This document shows, one piece after another, positions 43,363-54,616 of a stretch of DNA of 64,000 nucleotides. The stretch is from Forficula auricularia. Lineage: Eukaryota > Arthropoda > Insecta > Dermaptera > Forficulidae. The stretch lies in assembly GCA_024734495.1 (NCBI GenBank), contig JALMQS010000315.1, forward strand, positions 1-64,000, written 5' to 3'. Positions within the stretch are counted from its first letter, which is position 1. Every line of letters starts with the position of its first letter. A program made the translations under genes and the position numbers. Below the pieces are notes generated by a model. That model was not told the DNA's origin. It saw nothing but the letters and a program-made list of their open reading frames with translations, and did not search any database.

Positions 43363-44088
43363 GGTAGTTGTTCGGCCAAATGGGTTTTCTTAGGATTTAT
43401 TTGAAATTTAGAGAGATTATTATTTAAATACTTCTTCATCGATTGCTGGCAAAACGAAATTTATGAACAATATAGTTCCGGAGATATTAAATTTCAAAAA
43501 TAGAGTTTTTTAGACTTTTATACATTGCACTCTACGGGATATCGTTAAGTTTACATACATATATAATTATAATTAAGAAACCCTTCTTACCATTTTTATA
43601 AAAAACTAAACCAACATTAAACAATAACCAATACATATTTTAACACAATTTTTGATTCATAGTTACAACACAGTTTCTGAGATAATAATGAATAAATAAT
43701 GAAAAATGCATAAAAAAATTTATACTAAAAACAATTTGGCAACAGCGCATTTATTTAAACAGCGAAAGATGTATAAAGCGCGCATGGGTTAGATTTTTCA
43801 AAATCATAATTTTCATAAGGTGGAACGTAGGCGTTGATTACATTTGTTAAAAAATAACAAAAGAGTTTTTTACAGAAAGTTTTTACTTTTAAAATGTATT
43901 TTATCTGTCATTTTAATATACAAATATTCAATCTCTTGTGGTGCCAGATTTGTCAAACGAGCACGGGATTGGCTAGAATCCGTACATAAACTGCAAAAGT
44001 TTTGTGATTCAGAATTATGAATCATTATTGTCTATTCTATATACTCTAGCATTAACTTTTTTGCTAGTATTGTCGCGAAACAACTACC
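43363..44088. mobile_element. TTAA-flanked MITE, copy 1 (piggyBac-like target)
   Basis: This 726-bp element lies between TTAA at 43359-43362 and TTAA at 44089-44092. Ends are GGTAGTTGTTCGGCC and CGCGAAACAACTACC, an inverted repeat of about 12-16 bp. The interior is AT-rich with no ORF beyond 67 codons. The neighbouring tandem repeat unit at 43031-43145 is the unfilled site, showing that TTAA was duplicated. TTAA duplication is the hallmark of piggyBac; the source transposase is not in the window. Confidence 0.93.
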
Positions 44089-44092
44089 TTAA

Positions 44093-44481
44093 TTTGATAA
44101 ACAACATGACATTTGATATTATTATTTTTTCTATATATAAAATAAAAGATTTAACAGTACCTTTGACATTGTTCCATATCAAAAATGACGCTTTTGCGAT
44201 TGGCTAAGACAAGTAGTTTTTCTTGATTTTCGCTCTGTAATTTCTTCAAATTATTGACATTACTAAAGCACTTACTCATCTAAGCTAGAAATGGAACAAA
44301 ACCATACCAACATACCTCTAGGCGCGAAAACCTTCCTCGGCAGTCACCGAGACTCAACGAATTCTTTCCGAAGTGCGTCGAGCCAACCAGACAGCGTTGT
44401 TGCATGAGTGGAGTGTTCGAGCATAGGAATAGATGATTATTCTATAGACTTCATAAATCCTAAACATGTACTTTTTTTTTA
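44093..44481. other. Remainder of duplicated unit and anonymous DNA
   Basis: It begins with the continuation of the interrupted tandem repeat (TTTGATAAACAACATGAC). The rest has slightly higher GC and nothing recognisable. Confidence 0.4.
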
Positions 44482-44692
44482 TTTAATGTCTCCAGGAACA
44501 AAGCCCATTTAGACAGCACATAAGTAAAGTGTTAGTAGGGTTAGTGAGGGAGCCGAGTTTTTAGCAGGTAGAAATTTTTATTTGCCAGCCAGGATCGAAC
44601 CCAGGCCTCCCACTCCAACATCGTCATAATCGATCAATGCCGAAGCGAGGCAAGTGCGTTAGCCGACTGAGCCAACCCGACTCACAACATGT
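44482..44692 (-). repeat. tRNA-derived SINE family B, copy 2 (best head)
   Basis: On the minus strand GTCGGGTTGGCTCAGTCGG gives a clear A box (TGGCTCAGTCGG) and GCCTGGGTTCGATCCTGG a clear B box. The two are separated by an extended segment with CGCTTCGGCATTGATCG. The body runs through CTCGGCTCCCTCACTAACC to ...GGGCTTTGTTCC. No poly-A tail is evident. Confidence 0.85.
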
Positions 44693-44882
44693 ACTTCTAT
44701 AGGCGTGTTTTAGCAGGGCCGCGCCGACTTTAGGTCAAATGTGTGCAAAACACACAGGCGTCCAAGTCAAAGGGCGGTAAAACAGCTAGATAGACACTAG
44801 TAGTAGTACTTAGTTATAGCAGAACGTTTTTGGCTAGCCTTAGGCACACACGAAAAGCTCGTATTTAAAATAATATCTTTAA
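44693..44882. other. Anonymous spacer
   Basis: A short segment of higher GC between the SINE and the second TTAA MITE. Nothing is recognised. Confidence 0.4.
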
Positions 44883-45595
44883 GGTAGTTGTTTCACCACC
44901 ATATAGGTTTTCTTAGGATTTTTTTTTTTTGATATTTAGACAGATTATTATTTACTTAAATACTTCTGCATCGATTGTAAATATATAGTTCCGGTGATAT
45001 TAAATTCCAAAGATAGAGTTTTTCAGATTCTTATACATTGCACTATACAGGGATATAAGGAAAGTTTACATACATATTTAATTATAATTAAAAACTTTTC
45101 TTACCATTGTAATAAAAAACTAAACCAACATTAAACAATAACTAATACAATTTTTAAGAAAATTTTAATTCATAATTACAACACAGTTTCTGAGATAATA
45201 ATGAATAAATAATGAAAAATGTATAATGAAAAATTTACACTAAAAACAAGCTGGCAACAACAACGCATTTATTTAACCTAAAAAGTGGGTTAACTTTAGT
45301 CATTTTTTTGACGTTTTTCCGCTTCAGCCATGGTCGCAACATCTTTCAATCGCTTATTAAGAACTTATTGTTTTATAAATCTCCCTTTATAATGTACTTT
45401 ATCTGAAATTTCTATGATAAAATATATATCTACAAGCTCGGACAGTGTTGCCACATTTGTCAAACGACCACGGGATTGGCTAGTAGTCGTACATAAATAG
45501 CAAAAATTTTTGGGCTTATGGATTATGAATCCTAATTGTCTGTTCTATATACTCTAGCATTAACTTTTTGCTAGTATTGTCGCGAAACAACTACC
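44883..45595. mobile_element. TTAA-flanked MITE, copy 2
   Basis: Between TTAA at 44879-44882 and 45596-45599, with ends GGTAGTTGTTTCACC and CGCGAAACAACTACC. Collinear with copy 1 (CATTGCACT, AAAACTAAACCAACATTAAA, CACGGGATTGGCTAG, ATACTCTAGCATTAACTTTT), with scattered substitutions and indels. Confidence 0.93.
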
Positions 45596-45709
45596 TTAAG
45601 GCAATATCTATAAGTTAATAAATTAATGTAAACATAAGTGTAAATAAAAATTAGTACCAATATATATAATTAAAAAACTTCCTGGATTAAATTATTTCAT
45701 AGCCTATAC

Positions 45710-45940
45710 CAGAGGTGGGGAACCTTTTTACCCTGAGAGGCCACATTTAAAATAGCAGTAACAAAGGAGGCCACATAAGTTTCAATACCGATAAATGTAA
45801 CTTTTGTAAAGTTATTGCTGTTCAAATTCAATTTTTTTTTATTTTAAATTCAGTTTTTCTTTATTTCAAATTCATTTCGAGGCCACATAAGAAATTCAAA
45901 AAGGCCACATGTGGCCTAGGCCACAGGTTCCCCACCTCTG
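45710..45940. mobile_element. hAT MITE, 231 bp
   Basis: Exact 8-bp duplications GCCTATAC flank it (45702-45709 and 45941-45948). Terminal repeats are CAGAGGTGGGGAACCT and AGGTTCCCCACCTCTG, perfectly inverted. GAGGCCACAT and its variants repeat inside. No coding sequence. Confidence 0.95.
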
Positions 45941-46139
45941 GCCTATACCAATGTTAATAAAAATAGTTAAAATAATATATAATCTAATAACATAAAGAGA
46001 AACTGAAATTAGAAAAAGTTAGGTATCAAGGTTATACTTCAAACGTGTGTACTAATTGCATACACACATACTTATTTTTAAAGAAAAATATTTAGATATA
46101 GGTATATAAATATTAGCAACATTTTGGGAGGAATTAAAA

Positions 46140-46340
46140 CGACAGGGCCGCGATAAGATGCACCCACAAAGCCCGGATAAGGTATATATATATATGGTAA
46201 GTGGCCCTTATAATGGCTTAAAAAACCTCAGACAATGGTTTAAACTCAGTTCAGTCTCTCTCTTCGGACCAAGAGGCACCGAAAGTGAGGACCCATAATG
46301 GCTGCCAACCTTTTACGAGGAGACGACACGCAAAGAAGAT
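46140..46340 (+). other. Possible Gypsy LTR fragment
   Basis: This more GC-balanced segment has GACAGGGCCGCGATAAGATG, a TATATATA box at about 46183, GTGGCCCTTATAATGG and CAGTTCAGTCTCTCTCTTCG. It has the look of an insect LTR promoter region and lies 450 bp before a Gypsy integrase remnant. No second LTR was found, so the call is weak. Confidence 0.3.
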
Positions 46341-46764
46341 ACATTAGACATTAGACTTTCATTGTGACCAAAAATACCGTAATCGCCATCAATGTTTTTT
46401 GATATATTCCACAAATTTTGTCGGGCGTTAACTCTTTATAAAAGTTGAAAGTTGAAACTCTTCAAACATTAGTTTCGTGAGCAAAAAACATTAATCATTT
46501 ACTAGCACTTGGAAAGTATTTCTTTTATAGAATTTTAAATATTTCCTTTCAATTTAAGTTGACAATGGAGCTGTAGTAAAAAATTTTTTTTATTTTATTT
46601 TTTAAATTTTAAATAAACAAGCTAGTAAATTTGTTTTTACTACTTGAAATTTCCTTTTTTCATCTATCCAATATTCGTTTTGTTTATAAGAAAATATGAT
46701 TCTTCACTAAACCTTCTTAGCCACCGACTATTCATCCCCTCATTATCTACCATAAACTTGTGAC

Positions 46765-47170
46765 ACAATTAAACGAATGGGATAAGATTTTACAATGAAC
46801 GGAAGAGGTGATTAATAATAGGGTGAATAGATCTGCTTGTGAGACCACTTCTAAGCTATTATTCGGCGTGGATCAACAATTTTTGGTCGATGACAATTTA
46901 AAATCTTATTTGGAAAATTTACATGAATTCGATCGCGATAATTATATTGACCATTAGAGCAAATTCTAGTGCCAAAATTATAGAAACAGCTAATTATAAT
47001 AAAATCTTATATGAAATGAGGATAAGAGTCCTAAAAAATATCAGGCGGGAGATTACGTTGTAGGTAATTAAAAATGTCGATGTATGAGTCGGAACTAATA
47101 AAAAACTGTTACCCAAATTCAGAAGAAACATTTTAGAAATAAAAATAATTTTCATGTAATTTTATTAGAG
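46765..47170 (+). pseudogene. Ty3/Gypsy integrase C-terminal remnant
   Basis: Plus-strand residues, across stops and frameshifts, read WDKILQ, INNRVNRSACETTSKLLFGV, IIETANYNKILYE, YQAGDYVV and VGTNKKLLPKF. These match the end of the integrase core and the C-terminal domain of insect Gypsy-type LTR retroelements, whose integrase inserts element DNA. The catalytic D, D and E lie upstream and are not present. At least four stops show that it is an old copy. Confidence 0.7.
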
Positions 47171-47905
47171 ACGAATCTTTATTATCAGATCAATTATTGT
47201 AGCAAGGTTAATATTTTCATTTATTTAGTTAAAATTTAATTCACTGATAAAGGGACATGTATGATATATGTGAAAATAGTGAAGTTAAATTTTAGTTCTA
47301 TTTTATATAATAAATGATATATGTACTTAGTGATTAAAAAAATTAATCAAAATTTTTTATTTCTTCCTAAAAGCGGAAAAAACTATTTTTATAATTGACT
47401 TAATGATCTAGCAATAGTTAGCAGAGAAAAAGAGCATTTCTGACTTGCTAGTCGGTTTGAGATTCAAAATTGTGAAAATAAACGGATATGCCATTGGAGA
47501 GAGAATATTGTAGAAATAAATTCGTTTGAGAAGCTTCAAGAAATGTTGCTGGAAAGTCCGCTGCTGAGAAGAATCAACCCCGCTCGATTGCGATAAATGC
47601 AAAAACAAATAGTAAATTCCATTCCTCCCTGTCAAGTCACCTGGATATTTAAGCATTCGGCCAACTGTGACTGGTACTCACATATACGTATAGACTAATT
47701 TACATCGATATATTAATATAATAGAATTTATGGAAATAAATAGATTTTCATTTAATCCTAATTTGTTTGAATTGCTTGAAACTCAACACTTGGCAAAATA
47801 TATTTTCAATTTAATAATTATTATTATTCCTGTGAAATATCTAAAATAATTAAAAGCTATTGTATATATATATAAATAATTTGGAAATAAATAAATAAAT
47901 AAATA
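47171..47905. other. AT-rich DNA, nothing recognised
   Basis: A slightly less AT-rich minus-strand frame at 47408-47656 shows no known motif. Confidence 0.35.
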
Positions 47906-47910
47906 TATAC

Positions 47911-48708
47911 ACTCAATGGCACAATTAACCGAACACCTAAGTTGTTTTAAATATTTTACAATTAAACAAATGTGAACTTAATTTATTTATTATATTCAAT
48001 TTCTAGGATCATAAAACATTAAAAAATCATAATTTGAACAAGAATATTTATTTTTATTTAAAAAAAAACATGAAATTAAAAAAAAATGTCATTTTTACAT
48101 GAAAGCCATTTTTACATTAGCACTTAATTTTTCAAATTTATTTATTGAATTTAACATTTTAATAACATGTGTTGCCTCCTCTGCATTTAATGACCTCCTG
48201 TAAGCGATTGGGAATACTATCGATAATGTTTTTGATATAGACTTGTGGTATGTTATTCCACTCCTCCAAAACTGCATCTTTTAGCTCAGGAATAGTGGTT
48301 GGTGGGGATGTTCGACTCCGAATACGTCTTTTTAAGTTGTCCCATATGTGTTCGATAGGGTTGAGGTCTGGACTGCGCGCTGGCTATGGTAATCTTCTAA
48401 TGCCGACGACTGTATCCAGGTACTCAGTAACAATACTCGCGATGTGTGGGCGGGCGTTACCTTGCTTAAGAAGAAAATCTTCTCCAATAAAAGGTGCAAA
48501 CGGGATAACATGTGGTTCCAGGACAGCTTCCAAGAACCTTACCGCATTGATTTCACCTCTTTCTGAAATCACGAAGTCCGTGCGGGCTTCATAAGAAATG
48601 CCCCCAGACAGCATAATGGATCAACCTTGAAAACCAACCTTTTCCACTATGGTACATGGTGAAAACCTTTCATTCGGACGTCGATACACTCGTTGACGAG
48701 CATCTGGA
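47911..48708 (-). mobile_element. 5'-truncated Tc1-like element (second family)
   Basis: One terminus is present at about 47911 (CACTCAATGGCACAATTAAC, next to TA). The other end stops abruptly near 48708, where a sequence shared with 20037-20070 begins (AACAAATTCAGTTATTAT). It carries the transposase pseudogene at 48159-48706. Confidence 0.75.
48159..48706 (-). pseudogene. Tc1-like transposase pseudogene
   Basis: The minus strand encodes about 180 residues of the DDE domain. GGISYEARTDFV, EINAVRFLEAVLEPHV, GEDFLLKQGNARPH, then SPDLNPIEHIWDNLKRRI and the normal C-terminus GGNTCY with its stop. The second catalytic aspartate (Q-D-N-A-R-P-H in the family) is G here, and the tryptophan codon after RRLP is a TAG stop. 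A further stop lies before SIML and one extra valine lies in TVVGIRR. The helix-turn-helix DNA-binding region and first catalytic aspartate are missing. It differs from the two short Tc1 derivatives in this window. Confidence 0.93.
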
Positions 48709-49380
48709 ACAAATTCAGTTATTATGATGAGCCCCTATAATTGTGAGGCCTGGAGCCAAGTAGTTAGTCCAAAAGGTTAGAATTTGGATTGTGACCCCCC
48801 CCATTTTGGGTGGTTGATTTTTACAGTTCTAGTATTCTAGGCGCCCAGAGATTGAGTGTACAAAATTTGGTCCACGTAGGTCCAAAGACTTAAAATTTAC
48901 ATTTTTGAGCCCTCCCCCCAATTTGGGTGGTTGGTTTTTGTATCACATTGTATTGTCTCGGGAACTAAATATGTATGCAAAATTTCAGCTCGATCAAATA
49001 TTAAAAAGTGAGTAAAAATTTGAATACAAGTTTTGTACCGGAAAAACATCATACGAACTTCGAGATTAGAAATAAGAAAGAAAGAGATATTATTTTATCA
49101 ATTTCATTTATCTTGAGATGTGAATGACTTGCTTTTATAAAATTTATATTAACTTTATTAATTATTATTTATTTAAAACTAATATTACGATAATATAGCT
49201 TTTCTCTGTCCTAAAAGTCTTGGTTCGTGGTTGGCAGCCTAAGGCTTTTAATCTGTATATATATTTTTATTAAATTATTTTATTTATTTATTATATTGTA
49301 TAATCATACATTTAAATATATTAAATTATAATGTTTTGATTTTCAATATAGAGGACTGAATGGAATTGATGAATTCATTT
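48709..49380. repeat. Repeat segment with pyrimidine- and purine-run blocks
   Basis: CCCCCCATTTTGGGTGGTTG and CCCCCCAATTTGGGTGGTTG occur 125 bp apart (48796 and 48913), an internal duplication. The start is shared with 20037-20070. GAAAGAAAGAGAT.TTATTTTATCAATTTCAT is shared with 49440-49490 and 62030-62065. No coding sequence. Confidence 0.5.
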
Positions 49381-50335
49381 CAAATGCCTATGGCAGCCAT
49401 GCGGACTTGCGATCCAGCCTCTCCATATAACAGACCAAAAGAATTAAATTAGAAAGAAATCGATCTTATTTTATCGATTTCATCTATCTTGAGATTCACA
49501 GTATCCATCTTATGTGAGAATATAGCATTTTGATTAAGAATTTTGTAGTTTAAAAGAAATTCTATGAAAACATTCAATTTCTTCTCTCTGGGGGCGAATC
49601 AACTAGAAATGGCAAAAAGTTTCATTTTTATCTCATTAGATATTTATTCAAATCTATTGAAATTTCCTATTTGAGTCTTATTTTCATTTATCTTTTATGT
49701 CAAATAATTATTCTTAGAAAATTTGCATTTTAAAGGGTAGTTTATTTGAAGTCCAATTTGAAAAAAACGCTAATAGCTCCGATGAAATTTTTTTAAAAAT
49801 AGGAAATTAATAGATATTATAAAACAATTAATTATTAATAGTTTGATTCAATTTTGAAAGAAATCGATTTAGTACTTTTTGAGAAAATCGTGAAAAATAC
49901 AGAAAACCGTCTACGAAAGGTCGTTTTAGAAACATTTTAAAATGCACTTCCATGTCACAAGTCAACGTTTCGTTTCATATGACTTAAACTTTTTTTTTTT
50001 CAAACCCGTCTCGTGCTTTCAAAAAACATCGTTTTTTAGACTGTTCAGATGGTTTTTGACCATTTTCTGAAAAGTACTTAATCGATTTCGTTCAAAATTG
50101 AATTAAATTATTAATAATTAATTGTTTTATAATGTCTGGTAATTTCATATTTTTTAAAAAAATTTCAACGGAGATATTAACGTTTTTCAAATTAGACTTC
50201 AAATAAACTACCCTTTAAAATGCAAACTTTCTAATAATAATTATTTGATATAAATGATAAAATAGATTTGAATAAATATCTAATCTATGATTAAATAAGA
50301 TTGATTTTTTCATTTCTAATTAATTTGGTCTGATA
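49381..50335. mobile_element. Large foldback repeat
   Basis: Sequence from about 49605 (AAATGGCAAAAAGTTTCATT) to 49900 returns inverted at 50035-50335, with TTAAAGGGTAGTTTATTTGA and its complement at corresponding places. The loop includes ATGCACTTCCATGTCACAAG. The upstream part (GATTCACAGTATCC, ATAGCATTTTGATTAAGAAT, TTTCTTCTCTC) recurs at 63620-63740 in front of another copy of the left arm. It may be part of an unrecognised DNA transposon. Confidence 0.75.
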
Positions 50336-50369
50336 TATGCAGAGGATATCTCGCCATCATACACCTTAT

Positions 50370-51015
50370 TTGTCATTGATTCAAGTCTATTCATACTACA
50401 ATATTGGAACATTTTTAACGCTTAAACTATTGATTTTAGACATTTCAGCCATATTAACTTTTCTGTTTTAAATTAAATGTTTTTAATAATAGTCATTATA
50501 TAAATTTGTGTACCTCAAAGGCTTAGGCAGTGATGGTAAAATTTATGTGGAAAGTTAGATAAATCCTGCTTAGATTGTTTTACATATTCAAAAAATCTAA
50601 TGAAGAAACATTTTGATATTTTAATTTATTAAAATAAAGTTCATTTCCTTTAATGAGGAGTCTGACTATTTAAGTAGCTAGAGAGGATTAAAATTTCAAA
50701 AATAAATACTTTTTTTGAGAAAAGTAAATATTATTTTACAAAAATAAAAGCGGTTTTAGATAAAGGATGGCCTAGTATTAAGGTGAAATTTTTTATTGAA
50801 ATCCGAATCATCAACCAAATTCGAAATTTTATGAATCAATCTTGAATTTTTATATTAAAAAATATTTACATTTACATAACTCATAAACTATTTATTTTAG
50901 ACATTTCTCTAATATTAACTTTTCTGAGGGAAACTTAATAAAAGTCCTTATATGATTTTGTTTACCTCAAAGTGTTAGGCAGTAATGGTGAAATTTAAGT
51001 GGAAATTGAGATAAT
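50370..51015. repeat. Internal repeat CACTAAA-free block, two copies
   Basis: The block TTGATTTTAGACATTTCAGCCATATTAACTTTTCTG ... TACCTCAAAG.CTTAGGCAGTGATGG at 50430-50570 recurs in diverged form at 50885-51005 (ATTTTAGACATTTC, TACCTCAAAGTGTTAGGCAG) and at 52555-52720. It belongs to the same repeat neighbourhood as the large foldback. Confidence 0.65.
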
Positions 51016-51345
51016 TACTCCATACAAAACTCATTGTTCCCCTTTGAAAAAAGAAATTCCATTATTACGAGGCATCACTTATGTATTTCTCATTAAATTA
51101 GTTACTTATTTCCAAAAATTTTCAATTCTACTAAAAAGTTAGTTGATCTCTAATCGGATTACCGAAATTGAAATCTTGTGGTGCTAATCAGCTGGCCTGC
51201 TATTCCCCCCCTAGGAAAACTCCTTAACTACGCCAGTGGTCGCGACTACCCCATTTTGAGTCACGGGGTTGAAAAAAAATAAAATGACAATGACAATGAA
51301 AAAATTACATTGCTCAGCGATCAAAAATAAATTCAGAATAAGCTG

Positions 51346-52420
51346 ATGTGGCCATCCACATGACTTTACCATAATCCTGGCCCCTCTCTCCTATTTTTGA
51401 ACCCCTCCTCTTCTGAGCCACTATCGATTTCACATAATGAGACATTTTCATAAGGTCATATACGGTGGTAAATTTCGTACAAATCAAAGGGTCTATTGAT
51501 GACTTATATTGATAGTTGTTTTTAATGCAATCGAATGTAAGGGGCGTACCAGTAAAGAATCAGCCCCTATGGATCTCGAAAGACCCTTGCATTACCGAAG
51601 AGAAGGAAAAGTTGATTAAGTGAGAGGGTGGAGACGTAGGTGTTTATGCGCTCGGGTTTTGAAGGTTTGAAGATTACAAGTAGGTACTGGAAAAGATGGA
51701 GGTTGGGAGAGAGTTCCAGTTCCTTGAAGTAATGGGGATATACGTATTGGCGAATGAAGTGGTCCGGCACTTTTCTAATTTGACCGCGAAAGAGTGTTGG
51801 GAGTCGGCAAAACGCATGCTACGCACAAAGCATGCTTTGGAGGGGATTATTGATTTTATTTCATCAGAGCACCTGGCGTAATAGTATCTATAGAAAAGGG
51901 AAAGGGCAGAGACATTTCTTCGATGAGGTAGCGAGTCGAGGTTGTCGGTGAGAGTAGAATCGACAATTAGCCTGACGACTCGTTTCTGAATTGCATCCAG
52001 GGTAGCAAGAGAATATTTAGAGGCTCCTCTCTATAGATGAAAGCCGTATTCGAGACAGGGGCGGATTTGAGCCGTAGATGGTGAGAAGATGTGGGGGCTT
52101 GAAAAATCGCTTGGACCTGAATAAGTAGCCAATATTCCTTGCTGCAGATTTCGCCACAGAGGAGATGTGTTCATTCCAAGACAGGTCAAATGCGACAGAG
52201 ACGCCCAACATGGATAGTGGAGCTGTAGTTGTTTGTAGTGGAGTTGTAGTTTTTGACCCTATTCCCCTCCCAAATTTTAGTCACTGGAAAAATAATTACT
52301 CTCTTCTATTTTAGGACCGTTTTATAGTAATTTCTAATTATTATTTTTTTTATTATTATTTTAAAAATTTTATAATTTAAATTTTTTAATCCCCCTCCCT
52401 CTCCCCCCTACAGCCTCATT
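51346..52420. repeat. GGCCATCCACATG repeat interrupted by a LINE
   Basis: The left half (51346-51516) and right half (52218-52420) are collinear with 18426-18790 (TAAGGTCATATA, AAAATAATTACTC). The LINE at 51517-52217 lies between them. Confidence 0.75.
51517..52217 (-). pseudogene. 5'-truncated jockey-like LINE (copy 2)
   Basis: On the minus strand it reads LGVSVAFDLSWNEHI, KSAARNIGYLFRSKRF and later RT C-terminal residues, collinear with copy 1 at 23030-23751, with small deletions that break the frame. Both copies are truncated at nearly the same 5' point (within about 25 bp). TAGTTGTTT flanks it on both sides (about 51510-51518 and 52229-52237), a short target duplication. The tail is a short T run on the plus strand. 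Confidence 0.87.
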
Positions 52421-52519
52421 AATTTTTGGTTCTTAATCTCAATATACAAAAACTTATTTATAATGAATTCTTTTGGTCTGTTATATCGAGAATGTATCTA
52501 GCCCCATCAAAGAGACATT

Positions 52520-52720
52520 AATTTGTTATTGATTCAAGTCCATTCACTCTACAATATTGGAATATTTTTTAACGTGTAAAATATTAATTTTAGACATTTC
52601 ACTTATGTGAGCTTTTCTGTTGGAAATTAGATCTTCTTTAATAAAAGTCATTATATAAATTTCTGTACCTCAAAGGGTTAGGCAGTAATGGTGAAATTTA
52701 AATGGAAAGTTAGATAAATA
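52520..52720. repeat. Third copy of the TTTTAGACATTTC repeat
   Basis: It shares TTGATTCAAGTC.ATTCA, ATTTTAGACATTTCA, and GTACCTCAAAGGGTTAGGCAGTAATGGTGAAATTTAA with 50370-51015. Confidence 0.7.
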
Positions 52721-52910
52721 ATAAAATCAACACTTGAAATGGTATATTATATAGAAGAAATTAAAAAAAAGAGATATTTACAACTCAAGAGAGACTGGTG
52801 TGTTGTCCTTGTAGCAAAACCAAATAAAAAAAAGCGAAGATTAAAATAAAAGGTACTTTTTTGGACAGCCCTGTTTGAAAAGTCACCAACCGCCACTGAT
52901 ACTAATATAT

Positions 52911-52940
52911 AGATAGATAGATAGAGAGAGAGAGAGAGAT
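52911..52940. repeat. GATA and GA simple repeat
   Basis: (GATA)n followed by (GA)n, about 30 bp. Confidence 0.85.
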
Positions 52941-53476
52941 GTAAATTCAAGAATTTAATTATTAATAAAGGGAAGCGACCTGTTTACCCTGTTCAGCATC
53001 TCTTGGTTCTTTAAATACCATATTACATTTATAATTGCTTATAAAGCACGGAAAATAAATAAATAAATCTCTCTAGTAGGATGATCTAATAAAGCTCAGT
53101 TTCGCTTTAGGCTTTAGCTTTGGATTTACTTTATTTGCATTTATAAATAATTATATTAAATGTTTTGTAGTTGTCACTTTAAGGTTTGATCTGTCTCGAA
53201 AGACCCGTAGCAGGATTTGCCGGATGCATGTAAGCTAATCCTATTCTGCAGCATAAGCAATTTTACAGCCACTCAACAGTTTACCTAATAATATACTTAT
53301 TTAATCATATATTTTCATATAACTCTTGTTGTTTTCATATGACTAGTTGTACAGAATCATCTATTAGCATTCTCTTGCTAACCAGAAGAAGGATCGATTG
53401 AAATTAACACAAGATTGAGACTTATCTAGTTTATTCGATCTCTTGGCTTAACAAGCCATTCGGTATGGTCTTAAAG
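52941..53476. other. AT-rich DNA, nothing recognised
   Basis: No feature was seen before the second minisatellite element. Confidence 0.45.
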
Positions 53477-53484
53477 GGTATACC

Positions 53485-53668
53485 CGAGGGGTGATCCGCA
53501 ATTGGAAGTAGGTGTACACCTCTTTGAAAATATTTGGAAGTACTTGGAAATATTTGGAATTACTTGGAAATATTTGGAATTACTTGGAAATATTTGGAAG
53601 TACTTGGAAATATTTGTAAGTACAAGTGAAAGTAGGTGTATAGCATATTAGGTCGCGATTCACCCTCA
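53485..53668 (-). mobile_element. hAT-like MITE filled with a 20-bp minisatellite (copy 2)
   Basis: It is flanked by the exact 8-mer GGTATACC (53477-53484 and 53669-53676). Ends are CGAGGGGTGATCCGC and GCGATTCACCCTCA. It is inverted relative to the copy at 13242-13548, with the same subterminal blocks (AGGTGTACACCTC and TAGCATATTAGGTCGCG) but only about five 20-bp units (TATTTGGAA.TACTTGGAAA). The exact target duplication supports recent transposition. Confidence 0.88.
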
Positions 53669-53676
53669 GGTATACC

Positions 53677-54417
53677 TTTATATTCAAAATTTGGCATAAA
53701 GTGACTAAGACTTTTTCAAACTACTTGGAAAGAAATATTTACAACTCTTTTTAGATTTAAAATATTATTTTTTAGTAAATTTCAGCTTTTTTCGTTTTTT
53801 TGGATTGAAAATTTAATAATTTTAATTTTGATGCACCTCTAGAGCAGTAAGTAGATGCTCGACTTGAATCGAGGTTACTCGTTTTGATACCCACAATGGT
53901 TTTAGAGTACTAGAGCGGAAAACAAATTAACTCGCAGACATTTTCATAAAATATTTATACATCTTTTAAAATATAATTTTTTGATTTTGACTATTTAAAA
54001 TTTCTTGTTATTTCAGTAAATTTTTGTTATCATAATATTTTTTTATTTAGTAGATGTAGCAGCCTTCTTCTTTTAAGCATCAGGGATGAAGCCAAATTGT
54101 TTGAGTGTTTTTCAATTTGACCTCATTCCTGTGCATTAGGATGGAGCGAAATATGAAGTGATTTTTTAATTTTTTTAATTTGCAATCTGTATTAGCGAAA
54201 GAAAGTTGTGTATCAAGCGGCTATTTAATATACTGTTTTTGTTTTTTCATAAAAGTTACGTCTTTAGGGCTCTACCGGTATTTATAATTTAGGAAAATTA
54301 CCTTGATTTTTTGTATATACTTACTTAATAGAAAAAATTACTGATTTAAACATTATCTTTATTCTCAAAAGCAACATTAAGTTCTATAAGAATAATTTTT
54401 TTATTATTTATTTATTG
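53677..54417. other. AT-rich DNA, nothing recognised
   Basis: No element ends or frames with motifs were seen. Confidence 0.45.
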
Positions 54418-54616
54418 TCATCGGGAACAAAGCCCATTTAGACAGCACATCAGTAAAGAATTAGTAGGATTAGTGAGGGAGCCGAGTTTTAGCCGGTATA
54501 AATTTTTATACACCAGCCAGGATCGAACCCCGGCCTTCCCCTCCAACATCGTCATAATTAATCAATGCCGAAGCGGGGCCAGCGCGTTAGCCGACTCGGC
54601 TAACCCGACTCCCCAA
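54418..54616 (-). repeat. tRNA-derived SINE family B, copy 3
   Basis: Minus-strand A-box region GGGTTAGCCGAGTCGGCTAAC and B box GGGTTCGATCCTGG, with the same body as the copies at 17281 and 44482. The A box is slightly worn. Confidence 0.82.

Noticed and set aside
48250..48594. A 114-codon plus-strand ORF
   Set aside because: It is antisense to the Tc1 transposase pseudogene.
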